DNA of 64,000 nucleotides from Tamarix chinensis (taxonomy: Eukaryota; Streptophyta; Magnoliopsida; Caryophyllales; Tamaricaceae). Of this stretch, positions 38,100 through 50,439 are shown piece by piece (within the stretch, counting starts at the first letter, position 1; every line of letters starts with the position of its first letter). The position numbers were made by a program, and so were the translations under genes. The notes under the pieces were generated by a model, which saw nothing but the letters and a program-made list of their open reading frames with translations, was not told where the DNA came from and did no database searches. The stretch spans positions 140,152,859 to 140,216,858 of the forward strand of contig CM060171.1 in the NCBI GenBank assembly GCA_030549775.1. Direction: 5' to 3'.

Positions 38100-38617
38100 T
38101 AGGGTTGTGCAAAAAATCCGGGATCCAAAAATCCGATCCGATATTTTGGATATCCGAACTGATTTTATTCTAAAAGGATATCCGACATTTGGATATCCGT
38201 TTTTTTTGGATTATCCAATCCGAAAAAATATCCGATATTTTGTTGATTATTTCAATAATATACCATATTATTGTGTTTTTATAGTTTTAAGTTTTAAAAT
38301 TTTATTTATTTTTTATATTTTAAATATTTATAATAATATTTTAGTACTTCTTTTAAATAAAATAAGATATTTATATGAATATAGATACGAATATTAATAG
38401 ATATACGATCTTTATTTTTAAAAATATTATAGCAAAAGTTATTAAAATTGATAAAATAGTATTTTCATACGGATATTGGATATATTCGAATCCGGTCTAT
38501 ATCCGATCTATATTTTTCGGATATCCGCATCCCGGATATCCGGTCTAAAAAAATGCGGAGCGGATATCTGAAAAAAATATCCGAATGGATACGGATATCC
38601 GATTTTGCACACCCCTA
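38100..38617. mobile_element. hAT-type nonautonomous element with perfect 8-bp duplication
   Basis: Terminal inverted repeats TAGGGTTGTGCAAAA (left) and TAGGGGTGTGCAAAA (right end read on the other strand). Flanks CCTAGAAT at 38092-38099 and 38618-38625 are identical. The interior is rich in GGATATCCG words and AT-rich in the middle; no transposase. The terminus and 8-bp duplication place it in the hAT superfamily. It lies inside copy E. Confidence 0.88.
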
Positions 38618-40501
38618 CCTAGAATTCCCATGCAAACCTTCATATTTTCATGCAAACCCTAGAAACTCCCATGCAAAGTTCACACACTCTTTTATTTTAT
38701 TCATAATCCCCTTTTATTTACCCCTCATGGATCATGAGATAATTAGGTCAATCTTATGTCATTTGGTCAACTCACTTCGCTTTTTTTTTCCTTTTTCATC
38801 CTTTCACCCCATATCATTATAATAATATCCTAGTATGCATGTCCCAAAGGGCCACATCACATAATATCATAAGCACAACATATACATATTATACACATGC
38901 CATAAGAAAGCCATAAAAGCTTACCTCAACTCCAAGCTACACTACACATAAATCAGTTATAATAATCATAAGATACACAACATAACATGGTACATGGTAT
39001 ACAAGGCATATGAGGCACATAAGCCACACATAGGGGGCCTTAGCTACATCCTTACCTAACACGACACCGGTATTGGAGCACGCTCCTATGCCTCCTTAGG
39101 GTTTTGAATGGGTTCACCTATAAGAGAGAAAAACTAAGGTTTAATTCCCCTCTTATCAAAATTACAACTATTTCCTATATTTTTTTTGATAAGTAGAAGT
39201 TTATTACTATCGAAATAGAGATTACAAAGTAGTAGTACGCTCAATACAATCAAGAAACAATAACCATCTAGCATACTTAGCATAAAAATTATGATTCCCT
39301 AGCCTCCTAGATACATTCATAATTATGATCCTCAAAAGCACAAAATTCTGTCTAGTACTATGCTGAAACACTTTAAGATTCCTTTCATGCCAAATAGTTG
39401 TAATGTAAAAGACAAATAAAGCTCCTAAAATGTGTTTCTTCTTTGCTGCTTGTCGAGATCTTATAGTTAAGGCCTTTACTTCCTAATTCCATCCCAGAAT
39501 GGGGTCACTTCTGCCAACACTCCTTCTAATATGCTTCCAAATAATGGAGATAATAGGACAAAACAGAAACAAATGATATCTGGGCTCACTTTGCTGGTGA
39601 CAAAAAAACACAGACTTGATCCACTTCCAATCCTATCTCCCTTAGCCTTGATTTAGTTAACAACCTATTTCTGCATGCAAGCGAAGCTATAAAATTTAAT
39701 CTAGGTGTTGATACAAACCTCCATAGTAGCTTTACCCATGATTGCTTATCTTGTGCTATTCTAATCGAATGATAGGCTGTTTTGATACTATAATCAGAAT
39801 GCCTTAACTCACAACTCAGAATATAATCCTGGAGAACACTTCTGATATGCAAAATCCTGAGAAATATTCATGAAGTGTAAGAGGAAGGAATGAAATCCCA
39901 CACAAATCCCTGCTTAATATAAACTAAATGCACCTATTTGACCCATAAAGTATCATTTTTTGCTGCAATATTCCATAGAAGCTTCCCCAAAGCACAACAA
40001 TTCCAAAGCTCAAGATTGATCAAGCTAAGACCACCCTCATTGATTGGTGAGAAAAGTTTATCCCAAGCAACTATGGCAGTCTTCTTTACATGCAACTTTC
40101 TAGACCATAGGAAGTTCCTACAAATGCTAATAAAATAGTGTAAAACTTTCCTAGGTAGCAAAATAATTTGACTAAAATAAAGATGGATACTAAACAACAT
40201 AGATTTAATAAGCCACAACCTCCCAACATAGGACAGAAATAAAGTGCTCCAGTGTCTCAATCTTGCAGTGAACTTATCAAGTAATGGTTGCAGATGTGAT
40301 GTAGATAAACAAGAAGATGTCAAAGGCAGGCCCAGGTAAGTGATAGGAAACATTCCTGCTGGAAACATGAGGAAATCTAGGATGGCATCTTGAGTTTGAA
40401 CATCAACACCCCCAAAAAAACACAGTGCATTTAAAGGGATTAACTACTAGCCTTGAAGTTGTAGAGAAATGATCCAAAACCTCTTTAAGACATTACACAC
40501 T

Positions 40502-40798
40502 CTATAGATTACCCTTACAGAACAACAATAAATCATCAGCAAAATTTAAGTTTATGATCTGCAACTCTTTACATCTAGGATAAGCATTAAACCTTGGATC
40601 AACCCATAACTTCTTCAAACACCTACTAAAATAATCCATCACCAGCACAAAAAGATAAGGAGATAGAGGATCTCCTTGCCTTAAGCCTCTTTTTCTAGGG
40701 AAAGGAGCAGCAAGAACACCATTGTATGTGACAGAATAAGATACAGTGGTCACACAAGTCATAATCAACCTGACAGAGTTGGTAGGGAATCCATACAA
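40502..40798 (-). pseudogene. LINE reverse transcriptase core fragment
   Basis: A 98-codon open segment with RT motifs YGFPTNSVRLIM, RKRGLRQGDPLSPYLFVLV and NFADDLLLF; the catalytic Asp pair is retained. Open reading continues at 39934-40368 in another frame after a break, so the parent ORF2 is frameshifted. Confidence 0.85.
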
Positions 40799-42139
40799 GA
40801 TAAGGAGTTACTGCAGAAAATCCCAATTTACCATGTCATATGCCTTCTTAAGATCAATCTTAAGCATACATTTGGGTGATATGGCCTTATGAGAGTACTT
40901 CCTGACTAATTCATGGGCAAAAAGAATATTTTCTTCAATGCTTCTCCCCTTAATGAAAGCATTCTAAGAATGGTCATTAATGGTGGGCATGATATTCTTC
41001 AATCTCTGAACAAAATTTTTGAAATAATTTTATACAACACATTGCAGCAAGCTATGGGTTTAAAATCAGTAACCCTATTTGCATTTGGTTGCTTGGGGAT
41101 AAGAGTTAAAGCAGTAATGTTTAGTTTTTTACGTTAAAAACCAGATGCAAAAATCTCTCCAATAGCCCACAATACCTCTTCTGCAATAATAGGTCAGCTA
41201 GCCTTGAAAAAAAAATCCATTCCATGAGATTTAGAATCCCCCATTGAGAAGATAGCCTCTTTTAGTTCCTCTACTATAACAGGTGTAGTACGCCCAGCAT
41301 GATGAGCCTGATCCAAACTTGAGACCAGAACTGAAGGGTCCAGTTCTCCCTCCATACATGGACCTGATCCCAAAAGTTGCTGATAATAGGTGATGAAGGC
41401 AGCTTGAATGTTGCTAGAACCTTTAACTTCATTATCTTCAGAATCTAAGAGCAATACCACTACTTTCCTTTGATGCCTCTCCTTTACCTTAACATAAAAG
41501 TATTTGTGATTTGAATCTCCACACTTGAGCTAGTGATTGGTTGCCTTTTGCTTGTAGAAATTTATTCACAATATAGCAAATGATGGAAGTGTTTCTCTTT
41601 CACCTGAAGTAATCTCCTCTGCTCAGCATTGCCAAGGTTGGAATAACAAAAATGTTGTAAAGCAGCCACCTCCTCCCTCTCAGTTTGAACTTTATGAGAG
41701 ATAGATCCATAATTATCTCTATTAAGAGTCTTGAAATCCTGCTCCAGAAGGCCTAACCTCTTGGAAACTTTTAGCAGAAAGTTCCCACCCATCTTAATTC
41801 TCTAAATTCTCTAAACAATAGGAATGAACTCCTTAGATTCAGTCCAAAATTGACAGAATTTGAAAGGTTTAGGGCCTAAAAAATAATAATATTAAGATGG
41901 ATAACCATAGGATAATGATCAAAGATTAAAGGGCTTAAAAACTCTGCTAAAGACTGTGGATAAGCATCCAACCAATGTAAGTTCACAAGTGCCCTATCCA
42001 GCTTGCAACAAACCTCCTCCTCTCCTTCTCTATGGCCGGACCAAGTAAAATGGCAACCCTGACTTTGAAGATCACATAGTCTCAGCTCCTGACAGCAATC
42101 TCTGAAGTCCTGGACATCTGAGACATTTGGAAGTCTCCC

Positions 42140-42756
42140 CTAGAATTTATCAGATTCATGCAACACCACATTAAAATCTCCTACCACAATCCAAGGATCA
42201 TTTCCTGGAGAATGTTTCATCAACCAATGCCATAAAGCCTTTCTTACAACACCACTATTATAAGCATAAACAAAAGCCATAAAGAAACTAACATTTGTCT
42301 GCATGTTAGTGACATGACATAAAATAGCTTGATCACTAATAGAATAAGAGCCCATCATCCATACCTTTGGATTCCAAATGACCCAAATTGTACCATTTGG
42401 ATGGTGAGAATAGTTATTTATGACAACCAACCCTGTTGAATTTTATTAAACACAGTAGTAAAATTAGGTTCTTTAACCCTGGTTTCCAATAAACTAAATA
42501 ACTCCAATTTGTGCCTAGCACAAAATCTCTCGACTTCCCTATGCTTGGAAGTCTTATTCAGTCCCCTTACATTCCAAACACTAAGTATTATCCCTAGGAT
42601 CCAGAAAAGAAACTTGTCCCCCTGGACTCCAACATCTCCAGCCACCCCTGAGTCATGCTCACCAAAAGGAAACCCTTGATATCCAGCCATGGTGGCCCTT
42701 TGTCCGGTTATTATTGGTTCAGAAACATGAGCAGATCTTTGAACAACCTTAGTCAC
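42140..42756 (-). pseudogene. LINE endonuclease fragments
   Basis: Two overlapping open segments (42418-42756 and 42140-42430) together cover the N-terminus of ORF2: WNVRGLNKTSKHREVERFC at the start and WIVVGDFNVVLHESDKF near the catalytic core of apurinic-type endonucleases. The frame changes between them, showing a frameshift. Confidence 0.75.
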
Positions 42757-43069
42757 ACTTGATTAAGCTAAAGTAATCTTCCCCCCCCTACAATAGAGGT
42801 AGAACCAAGAGCAGGAGGACTAGGTGCAACCAGCATAGTCACCTTCCCAGATGCAAACCCAGAATGAGAAACAACACCTGTATGAGGGTTACCACCTAAC
42901 ACAACATCATTCCCATCAAAAATGAAATCCTCCACAACAGGTTGCCTAGGATTATCTATTATAGAGTCTGGTTGGTTATGATCAGCATCTACAGGAGCCT
43001 TTTCCTTCCTGAGATCTCTAATCATTCTCCACTCCCCTCCCTTGTCTTGACCATTAATATTATCCTACT

Positions 43070-44161
43070 GTGTTGCCTTACATCTCCTCTGGTCATGCCC
43101 AAAGCAATCACATAATTGACAATATAAAGGTTTCCATTCATATTCCACTTTTTGCTCCACTTCCATCCCCTCAGGATCCAATATCAATAAAAGACTCCAA
43201 CAGAGGTTTTTTCACATCAACCTCAACCAAAACTCTAGGATAGGATGCTCTATCCCTAGATGCTATAATAGAATCAGTGCACACTGGTTTACCAACTGCA
43301 CTAGTTATTTTTCTGAGAGATCTTAAAGACCAATATTCCAGAGGAAGGTTGGAAAATCTATTCCATAAGGGTAAGGCCTACATCTCATCAAGATTAAACT
43401 TCAAACGCCTATGCCATCTTTTCAATATGAAAGGTTGGTTAAAAAACATCCAATGTTGGCTAAGAACCCATGCAACATCCTCCTGAGATACAAATCTGAA
43501 CAGATAAAAACTAGATGAGTGCAAGATGATCTGAGGAGATTGAATGGCCGCCCATTATCTTTTAACAAAAGCATTCATCTGGTTATAAGAAGGAGCCTGT
43601 CCATAAACAAACCTTATCATAGTAGTAGCCCATTGAAGAGCTTCAGAATCTATGTCCTCTTTGTTAAGTTTGACCACAACCTTGCCATTATCATAAGAAG
43701 GATTCTGAAAATTCAAGGCCTATCCATGGCTAGGAATTCTATTTCCCATAACCACATCCCTCTAGGATGAATTTGGGGGAGATACAGGTTATAATCTATC
43801 CTATACTGATTCCTTAGCAAAGGATTTCGAAGGGCCTCCATTAGATCCAAATAAACCCCTTGCATGGCCTCCCTCAGATCCAGTTAAACCCTCTACATGA
43901 TTCCTTGCTGGGATAGACGATAAATTAATGTTTGGTTCAATAACCCTATCCAATCGATCAGTAGTCAAAAGCACGTCAATCAAATCTCCTTCCTCTAGTA
44001 GGTTTTGTTCAACATTCTCTGCATACAAAAAGGTCATTTGTTTCAAGGTTACATGTAATTTTATTGAGTCCATCCTTAGTCGAGTCCCGCAGACCATCAT
44101 CCTTAGACTTCGACTTTCCCTACACTAGAGATCCAGGCGAAGATCTTTTCTTCTTCGCCAT
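43070..44161 (-). pseudogene. LINE ORF1 remnant with CCHC zinc knuckle
   Basis: Starts MAKKKRSSPG at 44161, a typical plant LINE ORF1 start, and is stopped after 13 codons. The knuckle sequence PLYCQLCDCFGHDQRRCKAT lies near 43075-43135 with all four metal ligands, followed closely by a stop. Open segments in between (43801-44100) belong to the same decayed ORF. Confidence 0.65.
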
Positions 44162-46456
44162 AACCAATACTCACTCAACCCTAAGAGAGAGGAGAGAGCA
44201 CCGGCTGAAAATAAATAGTTAAGAATAAGTAGTTTACTACATTATTCAAATATTAGGGTTACTATTATTAAAAGAAACTTTACAAGCAAAAAGAGGGTTT
44301 TTTATTCTCTAATTAGCCTACTAGGTTATTATTAGTCAAAATAGGTTCATGATAAGGTATTTATAGCCATATTTATATTATTAAAGATAATAGCTTTAAT
44401 ACTACTAATAATAGTAATAATAATAGCTGTAGCAAAAATGGTAATAATAATAATAATAATACTCATAGTAATAGAAATCCTAGTATTATTAAGGTTAAGG
44501 CTAATAATAGGGTTAATAATAAAAATAATGATATAATAATAGTAATATTAACTAAAATAATAATATTTCTAAGGATAATACTAATAATAATAATAATTAA
44601 AATAATGATATTTATATGAGTAAGGGTTTGAATATTTACAAAAGTAATAATAGTAATAATATACTAAGGCTATCACTAACAACAACAACAACAACAACAA
44701 TAATATAAGTAATAATGATATTAATAAACATAAGGATAATCATACTAATAGTTAAAAATGGGTTTTTACCCCTTTAATAATAATGGGATAAATATCTTGA
44801 GGCTATATTTAGTAATACTAATGATAAAAATAATGGTCATGATATCATATTAATAATAATAATCATAATAATATAAATAATAATAATGATAATAATAATA
44901 ATAATAATAATAAGGATAATAATATAATTACAAAATAAAGGGAAAATGATATCATAACTAGGGTTTTGAGGGTTAGGGTACCACCTAAGGTAGGTGGTGA
45001 CTGGTGGTACCGGTGGCGGCACACGGTTGCTACGGTGGGGAAAATGGAAGAAGGGTGGAAAGTTGGGTGTTTAGGGTAGGAGAGAGAGGGGGATTTTAGG
45101 TGGTGGAGGATGTCTAGATTGAGAGGGTTGGAACGTTGGTGGTGGCGCAACCAAAGGTGGTGGCGCAAGCGATGGCGATAGAGAGTGGTGGAGAGGGAGG
45201 AAGGGGAAACGGAAGGTAGAGGGAGGTAATGGAAGGTCAGTTGGTGTTTTTGGGGGGTAGAGAGTGGTGGTTGCAGCGGGAGTGGTGGCGGACGACGGGG
45301 CAAAGGGTAGCGGTGGGTGAATTGAGTTTGGTCAAATAACCAACTTTGCACAGCCAAGGTGGCTCATGCAAGGAGGTTTGAGGGTGGTGAGGGGTGTTGC
45401 TCAGTGGAGGGTGGTGTAGGGAGTAATTTGGTTAGTGGTTTGGGTGGCGATGCTGGACAATGGTGGCGCAATAAGGAGTTTAACAAGCGGCGGCGCACAA
45501 AAGGGGGTGGATTTCTAGGTTGAGAAAAAAGGGGTGAATGGGGGCGGTTGAAGGGTTTTTATAAGCCATGGATGGGGGAAACAATAGAGAGGGAAGAGAG
45601 AAGGTGGGCGTCACACATGCAAATCGCCGGTCGGCGGCACACAGTCGGTGCAGGCCTTTGAAGTTGTAGGGCCTGTCAGGCTTAGGAAGGGGGAAAGAAA
45701 GAGGGAGAAAGACACACATAAGAAGAGAGAGAGGGCGTGATTGGGTGGAGAAGAGAGGGGGAATGACGGGGAAGAGGGTAAGGGTGGCAGGCCAGCGTGC
45801 TGCGGTGTAGAGGCTACGTGCCTGCACTGGGAAGTGGAGAGGTTGAGCGTTGGGGAGAGGGAAGGTCGGGGGAGAAGAAAGGAAGAAGAAGGGTGGGTGG
45901 CTGGTTGGTCCAGGGAGAAAAGAAAGAAAAAGAAAGAAGACGGACTGGGCTAGTTGGTTGGCGAGGGAGAAAAAGAGAGGGGGTAGAGGGCTTGGGCTGT
46001 GCGGGAGAAAGGAGGGATCTAGGCCTTAAGGGTGGGCTAGCCTAGATCGGGGAAAGGAAGGGAAGAAAGAAAATGAGAAAGGAGAGGAAGGAACAAAAAG
46101 AAAAGAAAAGAAAAGAAAAGAGAGGGGAAAAAGAAAAAGGGAAAAAGAAAAATAGTAGGGTTGGGGTATTTAAAATATTTTGGTATTTTGGGATATTTAA
46201 AAATAATAATATTTTAATAAATTAATAATTAAATCCCCTTTCTAGGTTAATTTAGGATTTTTGAAAGATTTTTTCTAAATTCCATTTTAATTAGCAAAAC
46301 ACCCTAAATTTTTCCAATTAAATTATTTATTAATTGCCTCTTGATTTTTCCCTAATTACTTCCTCTTATTTTAATAAAAAAATTTATTTAATTAATTTTT
46401 CTAATAAATTCTTAATTTGCCATAATTCTCTAAAGTAGGGCTTTGGGGGTATTTCA

Positions 46457-49400
46457 CCACCACTCAACCACCTAACACCACCCCTATACCCAGTTGTCCT
46501 AGATTGCCCAAGATTCCCCTTGCAACCCTCCTTTCCTTCTCCTTCTTTTCCTTTCTTCCTCTCATTCTCCCTTCTTTGCACCACCTTTCTAGCCACTGTC
46601 ACCACCATCTCCATTCCCCTGAGCCACCACTCTCCGACCCCCAGCCACTATCTACACCTTGCCTTACTCCTACAACCAACAACCATCCCCAACCCCTCCA
46701 CAAGCCACCACCAAGACCATTTCCCCCTTCGTCCAACTTCTTCCACCCCATATTTTCCCCTTTTCGTGCATGCATTCTCACGCTGCATGGGCATCGTGAT
46801 TGTTACTGCATATTATAAGTTGATTTCACTAATTTTTGAGGCATAATATAGTTAGTAATAATGGTAATTAATAAGCCTTTTTGATAAAAAAAATATTCTT
46901 GTAGTTATCTACTACTAATATGCTAATTGTGATATTATTTTTAGGTACAATTTTTACTAATCAAAGCTTAAGCCTTTAAACCGGAATATCGGTAAAGTTT
47001 GGTTGTTGGCGGAAATAAGGTAACCATTATACCCTACTAAAATATACAGATATACGTATGTTAGCACATTAGGGTTTTGAAATGTGTTTTTGGTGTGTAT
47101 ATGATGTGTTGTTAATCATCTTATTATTTTTAATGTTATGTTGGAAGATAGAATGAAAGTCATGGTATATTGTATGAAATGTGACATATGTGGAAATAGT
47201 GGTTAAAAAGGGGGATTGATGTTAATAATGATGTTATGTGCATATGCATACTATGTTAAGTAAATATGGACACTTGTAGTAGAAATAATACTAATATGAG
47301 CCCTAGGGATATTTTAGTAATTTTACTTGTATATAGGGAGTGACCTAAATAAATGTGCATGGTAGGTGATAATGTGCGTTAAGAATAATAATAAGGGTTT
47401 GTGGTGTTAAATGATGCATGTGGGCTATAGATGTTAATATTTTATGTGTTAGGGGTATTTTTAGTAATTTTACAACTAAGAAGGGTATCATGGTAATTTA
47501 TAAGTAAGGAGGGTAATTTGGTAATTTTATAAGTAAGGAGGGTAATTTGGTAATTTTACAACTAAGGAGGGTATCGTGGCAATTTCACAAGTAAAAAGGG
47601 TAATTTGGTAATTTTACAACTAAGGAGGGTATTTTAGTAATTTTACAAGTAAGAAGGGTAACATGGTAATTTTACAACTAAGAAGGGTATTTTGGTAAGT
47701 TTACAACTAAGGAGGCTATTTTGGTAATTTATAAGTAAGAAGGGTAATATGGTAATTTTAAAACTAAGAAGGTTATTTTGGCAATTTTATAACTAAGGAG
47801 GGTATTTTAGTAATTTTACAAGTAAGAATGGTAATGTGGTAATTTTACAAATAAGAAGGGTAGTTGGTAATTTTACGACTAAGAATGGTGATTTGGTAAT
47901 TTTGCAAGTAAGAAGGGTAATTTGGTAATTTTACAAGTAAGAAGGGTAATTCGGTAATTTTATAAGTAAGAAGGGCAATTCGGTGATTTTATAAGTAAGA
48001 AGGGGTAAATGGGTAATTTTTCATGTAACATGGCAATTAATCTAATAAACCGTCATAATAAGTCATAAGTGAGGTTAAATAATAGAATAAGGGTTTATGG
48101 CATTAGTATCACTTGTTTGAGTATAATCATGTATATTATAAGGATATGGATATTTCAGTAAATTGGAGTGTATCATAAGAAAAATGCATGGTTCAGGGTT
48201 GAATGGGTAATTAATGGTGTGTTATAATGTTAATTTCATAATCATGCAAATGGTGCCTTAATTGTTAATTATGTATCAAAATGTGTATTGGTTGTTCTAG
48301 AGGTGCATGTTAGGGTTTATGTGTACATAATCCTTTGGTGTGTAGGGTACTCTAATTTTATAATCAGTAGTATAACCATGATATGTTGACCTATTATGGT
48401 TTTTTGATAAATAAAAATGAATTTTGTGATGGAAGTAGATGATAAGAGGAAGCCTTAGCCCTAGGGACATTTTGGCCATTCTTACCTAACGTGCCTAAGT
48501 ATTGGAACCTAGGATGGCCTTAGTGGACTATTTAAGTTAATATGAATAATAATACTAATAACGTTTACTTAATAATAACATAAAAAAATGATTGAGTACG
48601 TGATTAATGTGTTTCTCCTTGTCACCTTAAGTAAGATATTAATACTTAAAGTGAAACACTTTGAGATCGAAAATGGTGACTCTTTAGAAGTTGATACCCT
48701 AAAGACGTGGTTTAGCCCACGATTATTCTGGATTTTTGTTGGCGTGCCTTAGTACTCTAACTAGGCCCTACATCTTACTTTATTTAGCTCTACGAACCTA
48801 CTTAGGGGGTATGCATACTTATGGATTAGGTGTCCTTGTTAGTAGGGTATTGTGTGTCTTTGTGCACCAGTGCGACTGAATACCTTTGGGTCCCTAGGTT
48901 GATGGTTTGGAGGATATTGTGTTGCTTGCATGTGCTAGTATGACCGGTGTACCTTTGTGTCTTCGGGTTCGTGATCTTCCCCTCAAGTTAAATAAATGGA
49001 AATAGTGTGCTAATTAAAATGGAAATATACTAATCACTTATAATAGAACACCACGTGGGTCAGGACCAACCTTAGGATGATTACCGTTCCACAGGTTATA
49101 ATAGTGATGATGAGCGTTTTACCCTAGAGATATTTATGTTTACCGTTCCACCGGTTATAATAGCGGTCAGGTACGTTCTGCCCCGGAGTAGTTATTTTCG
49201 TTCCACCAGTCATAATAGTGGGGTCTCTGTACTCACGTGGATATAATTCAAGAGATGATTATGAATAATATCTAATTAACGACTTAAGTCTAGAAAATGT
49301 TGAATATACCATTATGATGTGTTGTTGTGATATGATAGCGGCCCTGGGTACCTGCCTTTGAATTAAGTGGTGGTGTGTATCGACTAAGTATGATGTTGGA

Positions 49401-50056
49401 CTTTTAGTTATACTACAAAGAGCGTTACTTGGATGTTCTATTGGTAAGTACAGTTAATGCTAAGTGAACCTTGTGTCATATGCTTATTGAATTACGAGTC
49501 CATCCAAATGTTTATTGTATTTCTTTCTATGTATATATGTCATATACTGTTCTTATGATTGGATTGATGTGTTATATGCGGGCCCTACCTTTTAGTTCTA
49601 TATAAATGGTTACTCAGTACCGTAGTATTGAAGGGTTTCTTTTGTGCGTCTCTGCCTATTCAATGGGTAGTGTCCTGTGTAAGTTAGATGCATGTGCTAT
49701 TCAAGTTTTTCTTTTGGGTTAAGAGTGTAGGACTATCCAAAACGCTTTTAGGGTTTTTCTTTTAAACTTTTATATTCCCTTATTTAACGAGCTTTATTCC
49801 ATAACCACTAATATTGGATTGTTTTCTTGTAATGTATTAACGTGATACTCTGATTTAGTTTTGTAACCTTGGTTTTGTGTAAAATGTGCTATCTTCCCTC
49901 TTAAGCCTTAACAATTGGTATTGGAATGGTGAAAGAAAATCAGTCTGATACTAAGCATATTGGTAGAATCCCCGAAATTTCCTGTATTTACTTCTGCTTA
50001 AATTTTAATAAAATAAAAAAATTTAGTTTTCATTAGTGAATTTTGGAGATGTTACA
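46457..50056 (-). repeat. Right portion of copy F with minisatellite and Y end
   Basis: Continues F after E: pyrimidine-rich to about 46780, then AT-rich, then a minisatellite at 47450-48010, then the block 48600-48970 also found in copy C, the palindrome motifs at about 49090-49225, and the Y terminus at 50056. ORFs at 46504-46846 are pyrimidine-tract artefacts. Confidence 0.7.
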
Positions 50057-50066
50057 ATACTTTTTC

Positions 50067-50067
50067 A

Positions 50068-50111
<44 letters not shown>

Positions 50112-50438
50112 TTTATTTATATGATCGCATTTGATCTATAGTTAATATTTTTTCCTTGTATATTGGCGTAATTGTATGCATACATTTGTATGTTTGTATG
50201 TATTTTTGTGTTTGTTTTTCTCTCTCTCTCTCTAATTTGTACACTCATTTAATTTAGGGCACATATTAACAATTAGTTAAATTCATTTTTTATTCAAACT
50301 AGTAAAAAAAAAAGAAGAATAAAATTATACTAGTAATGTACTATAGATTTTTTATTAAAAAAATGACCTTGTCAATTCATAATATTATCATTAAATTTAT
50401 TTTCTTTAAATTATAACTAAATGAGTATAGGCTTTAAC
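50067..50438. other. (TA)n microsatellite and AT-rich DNA
   Basis: (TA)n at about 50071-50108 just outside copy F, then a short (TC)n run near 50220-50234. No gene seen. Confidence 0.6.
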
Positions 50439-50439
50439 C

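Larger units (their letters stand above)
39180..44215 (-). mobile_element. L1-like LINE (degenerate, nearly full length) inside copy E
   Basis: Minus-strand LINE. The 3' end is marked by a run of T at 39180-39187 on the plus strand (poly-A tail). ORF1 begins at the ATG at 44161 (MAKKKRSSPGSLV, then a stop), with a CCHC knuckle near 43090-43130 (CQLCDCFGHDQRRC). ORF2 has an endonuclease (about 42140-42600, including LSVWNVRGLN and WIVVGDFNVVLHE), a reverse transcriptase (about 40500-40800: GLRQGDPLSPYLF and NFADDLLLF) and a C-terminal part (39586-40368: GMFPITYLGLPL, then a cysteine-rich zf-RVT-like stretch). Stops and frameshifts break both ORFs, so it is inactive. The exact 5' end (about 44200-44215) and a duplication were not resolved. 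Confidence 0.85.
36238..46456 (+). mobile_element. Copy E of the large repeat family (in F; carries hAT MITE and LINE)
   Basis: Y end TGTAAAACCCCCAAAATTC at 36238, X end GGCTTTGGGGGTATTTCA at 46456. Perfect 5-bp duplication CCACC at 36233-36237 and 46457-46461. Net length is about 4.7 kb after removing the hAT element (38100-38617) and the LINE (about 39180-44215). Landmarks: GAATGAGCATCACCCATG block (36736-36753), palindrome array (36970-37310), ACACCGGTATTGGAGCACG / CCTCCTTAGGG (39063-39105), AAT-rich microsatellites (44400-44930), GGTTAGGGTACCACCTA (44972-44988), CCAAGGTGGCTCAT (45353-45366), purine tract to 46150, AT-rich X domain 46150-46456. No coding region of its own. Confidence 0.85.
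20425..50056 (-). mobile_element. Copy F of the large repeat family (outermost, interrupted by B and E)
   Basis: Outermost layer of the nest. The left terminus TATAATATTCCAAAAT (20425) is a mutated X end (TGTAATACCCCAAAAT). The right terminus is TTTTGGAGATGTTACA at 50056, the reverse of the Y end TGTAACATC. Flanks ATATT (20420-20424) and ATACT (50057-50061) agree at 4 of 5 positions, fitting an old 5-bp target-site duplication. F sequence is in three pieces: 20425-21092, 35761-36237 and 46457-50056, about 4.7 kb net. It shares with copy C a minisatellite (47450-48010) and a CACCAGTGCGACTG / GTACCTTTG block (about 48840-48970). No coding region. Strand here means Y-to-X direction and is arbitrary. 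Confidence 0.75.

Noticed and set aside
45480..46846. ORFs in 45.5-46.8 kb on both strands
   Set aside because: Same purine-tract effect at the end of copy E and in the flanking pyrimidine tract of copy F.
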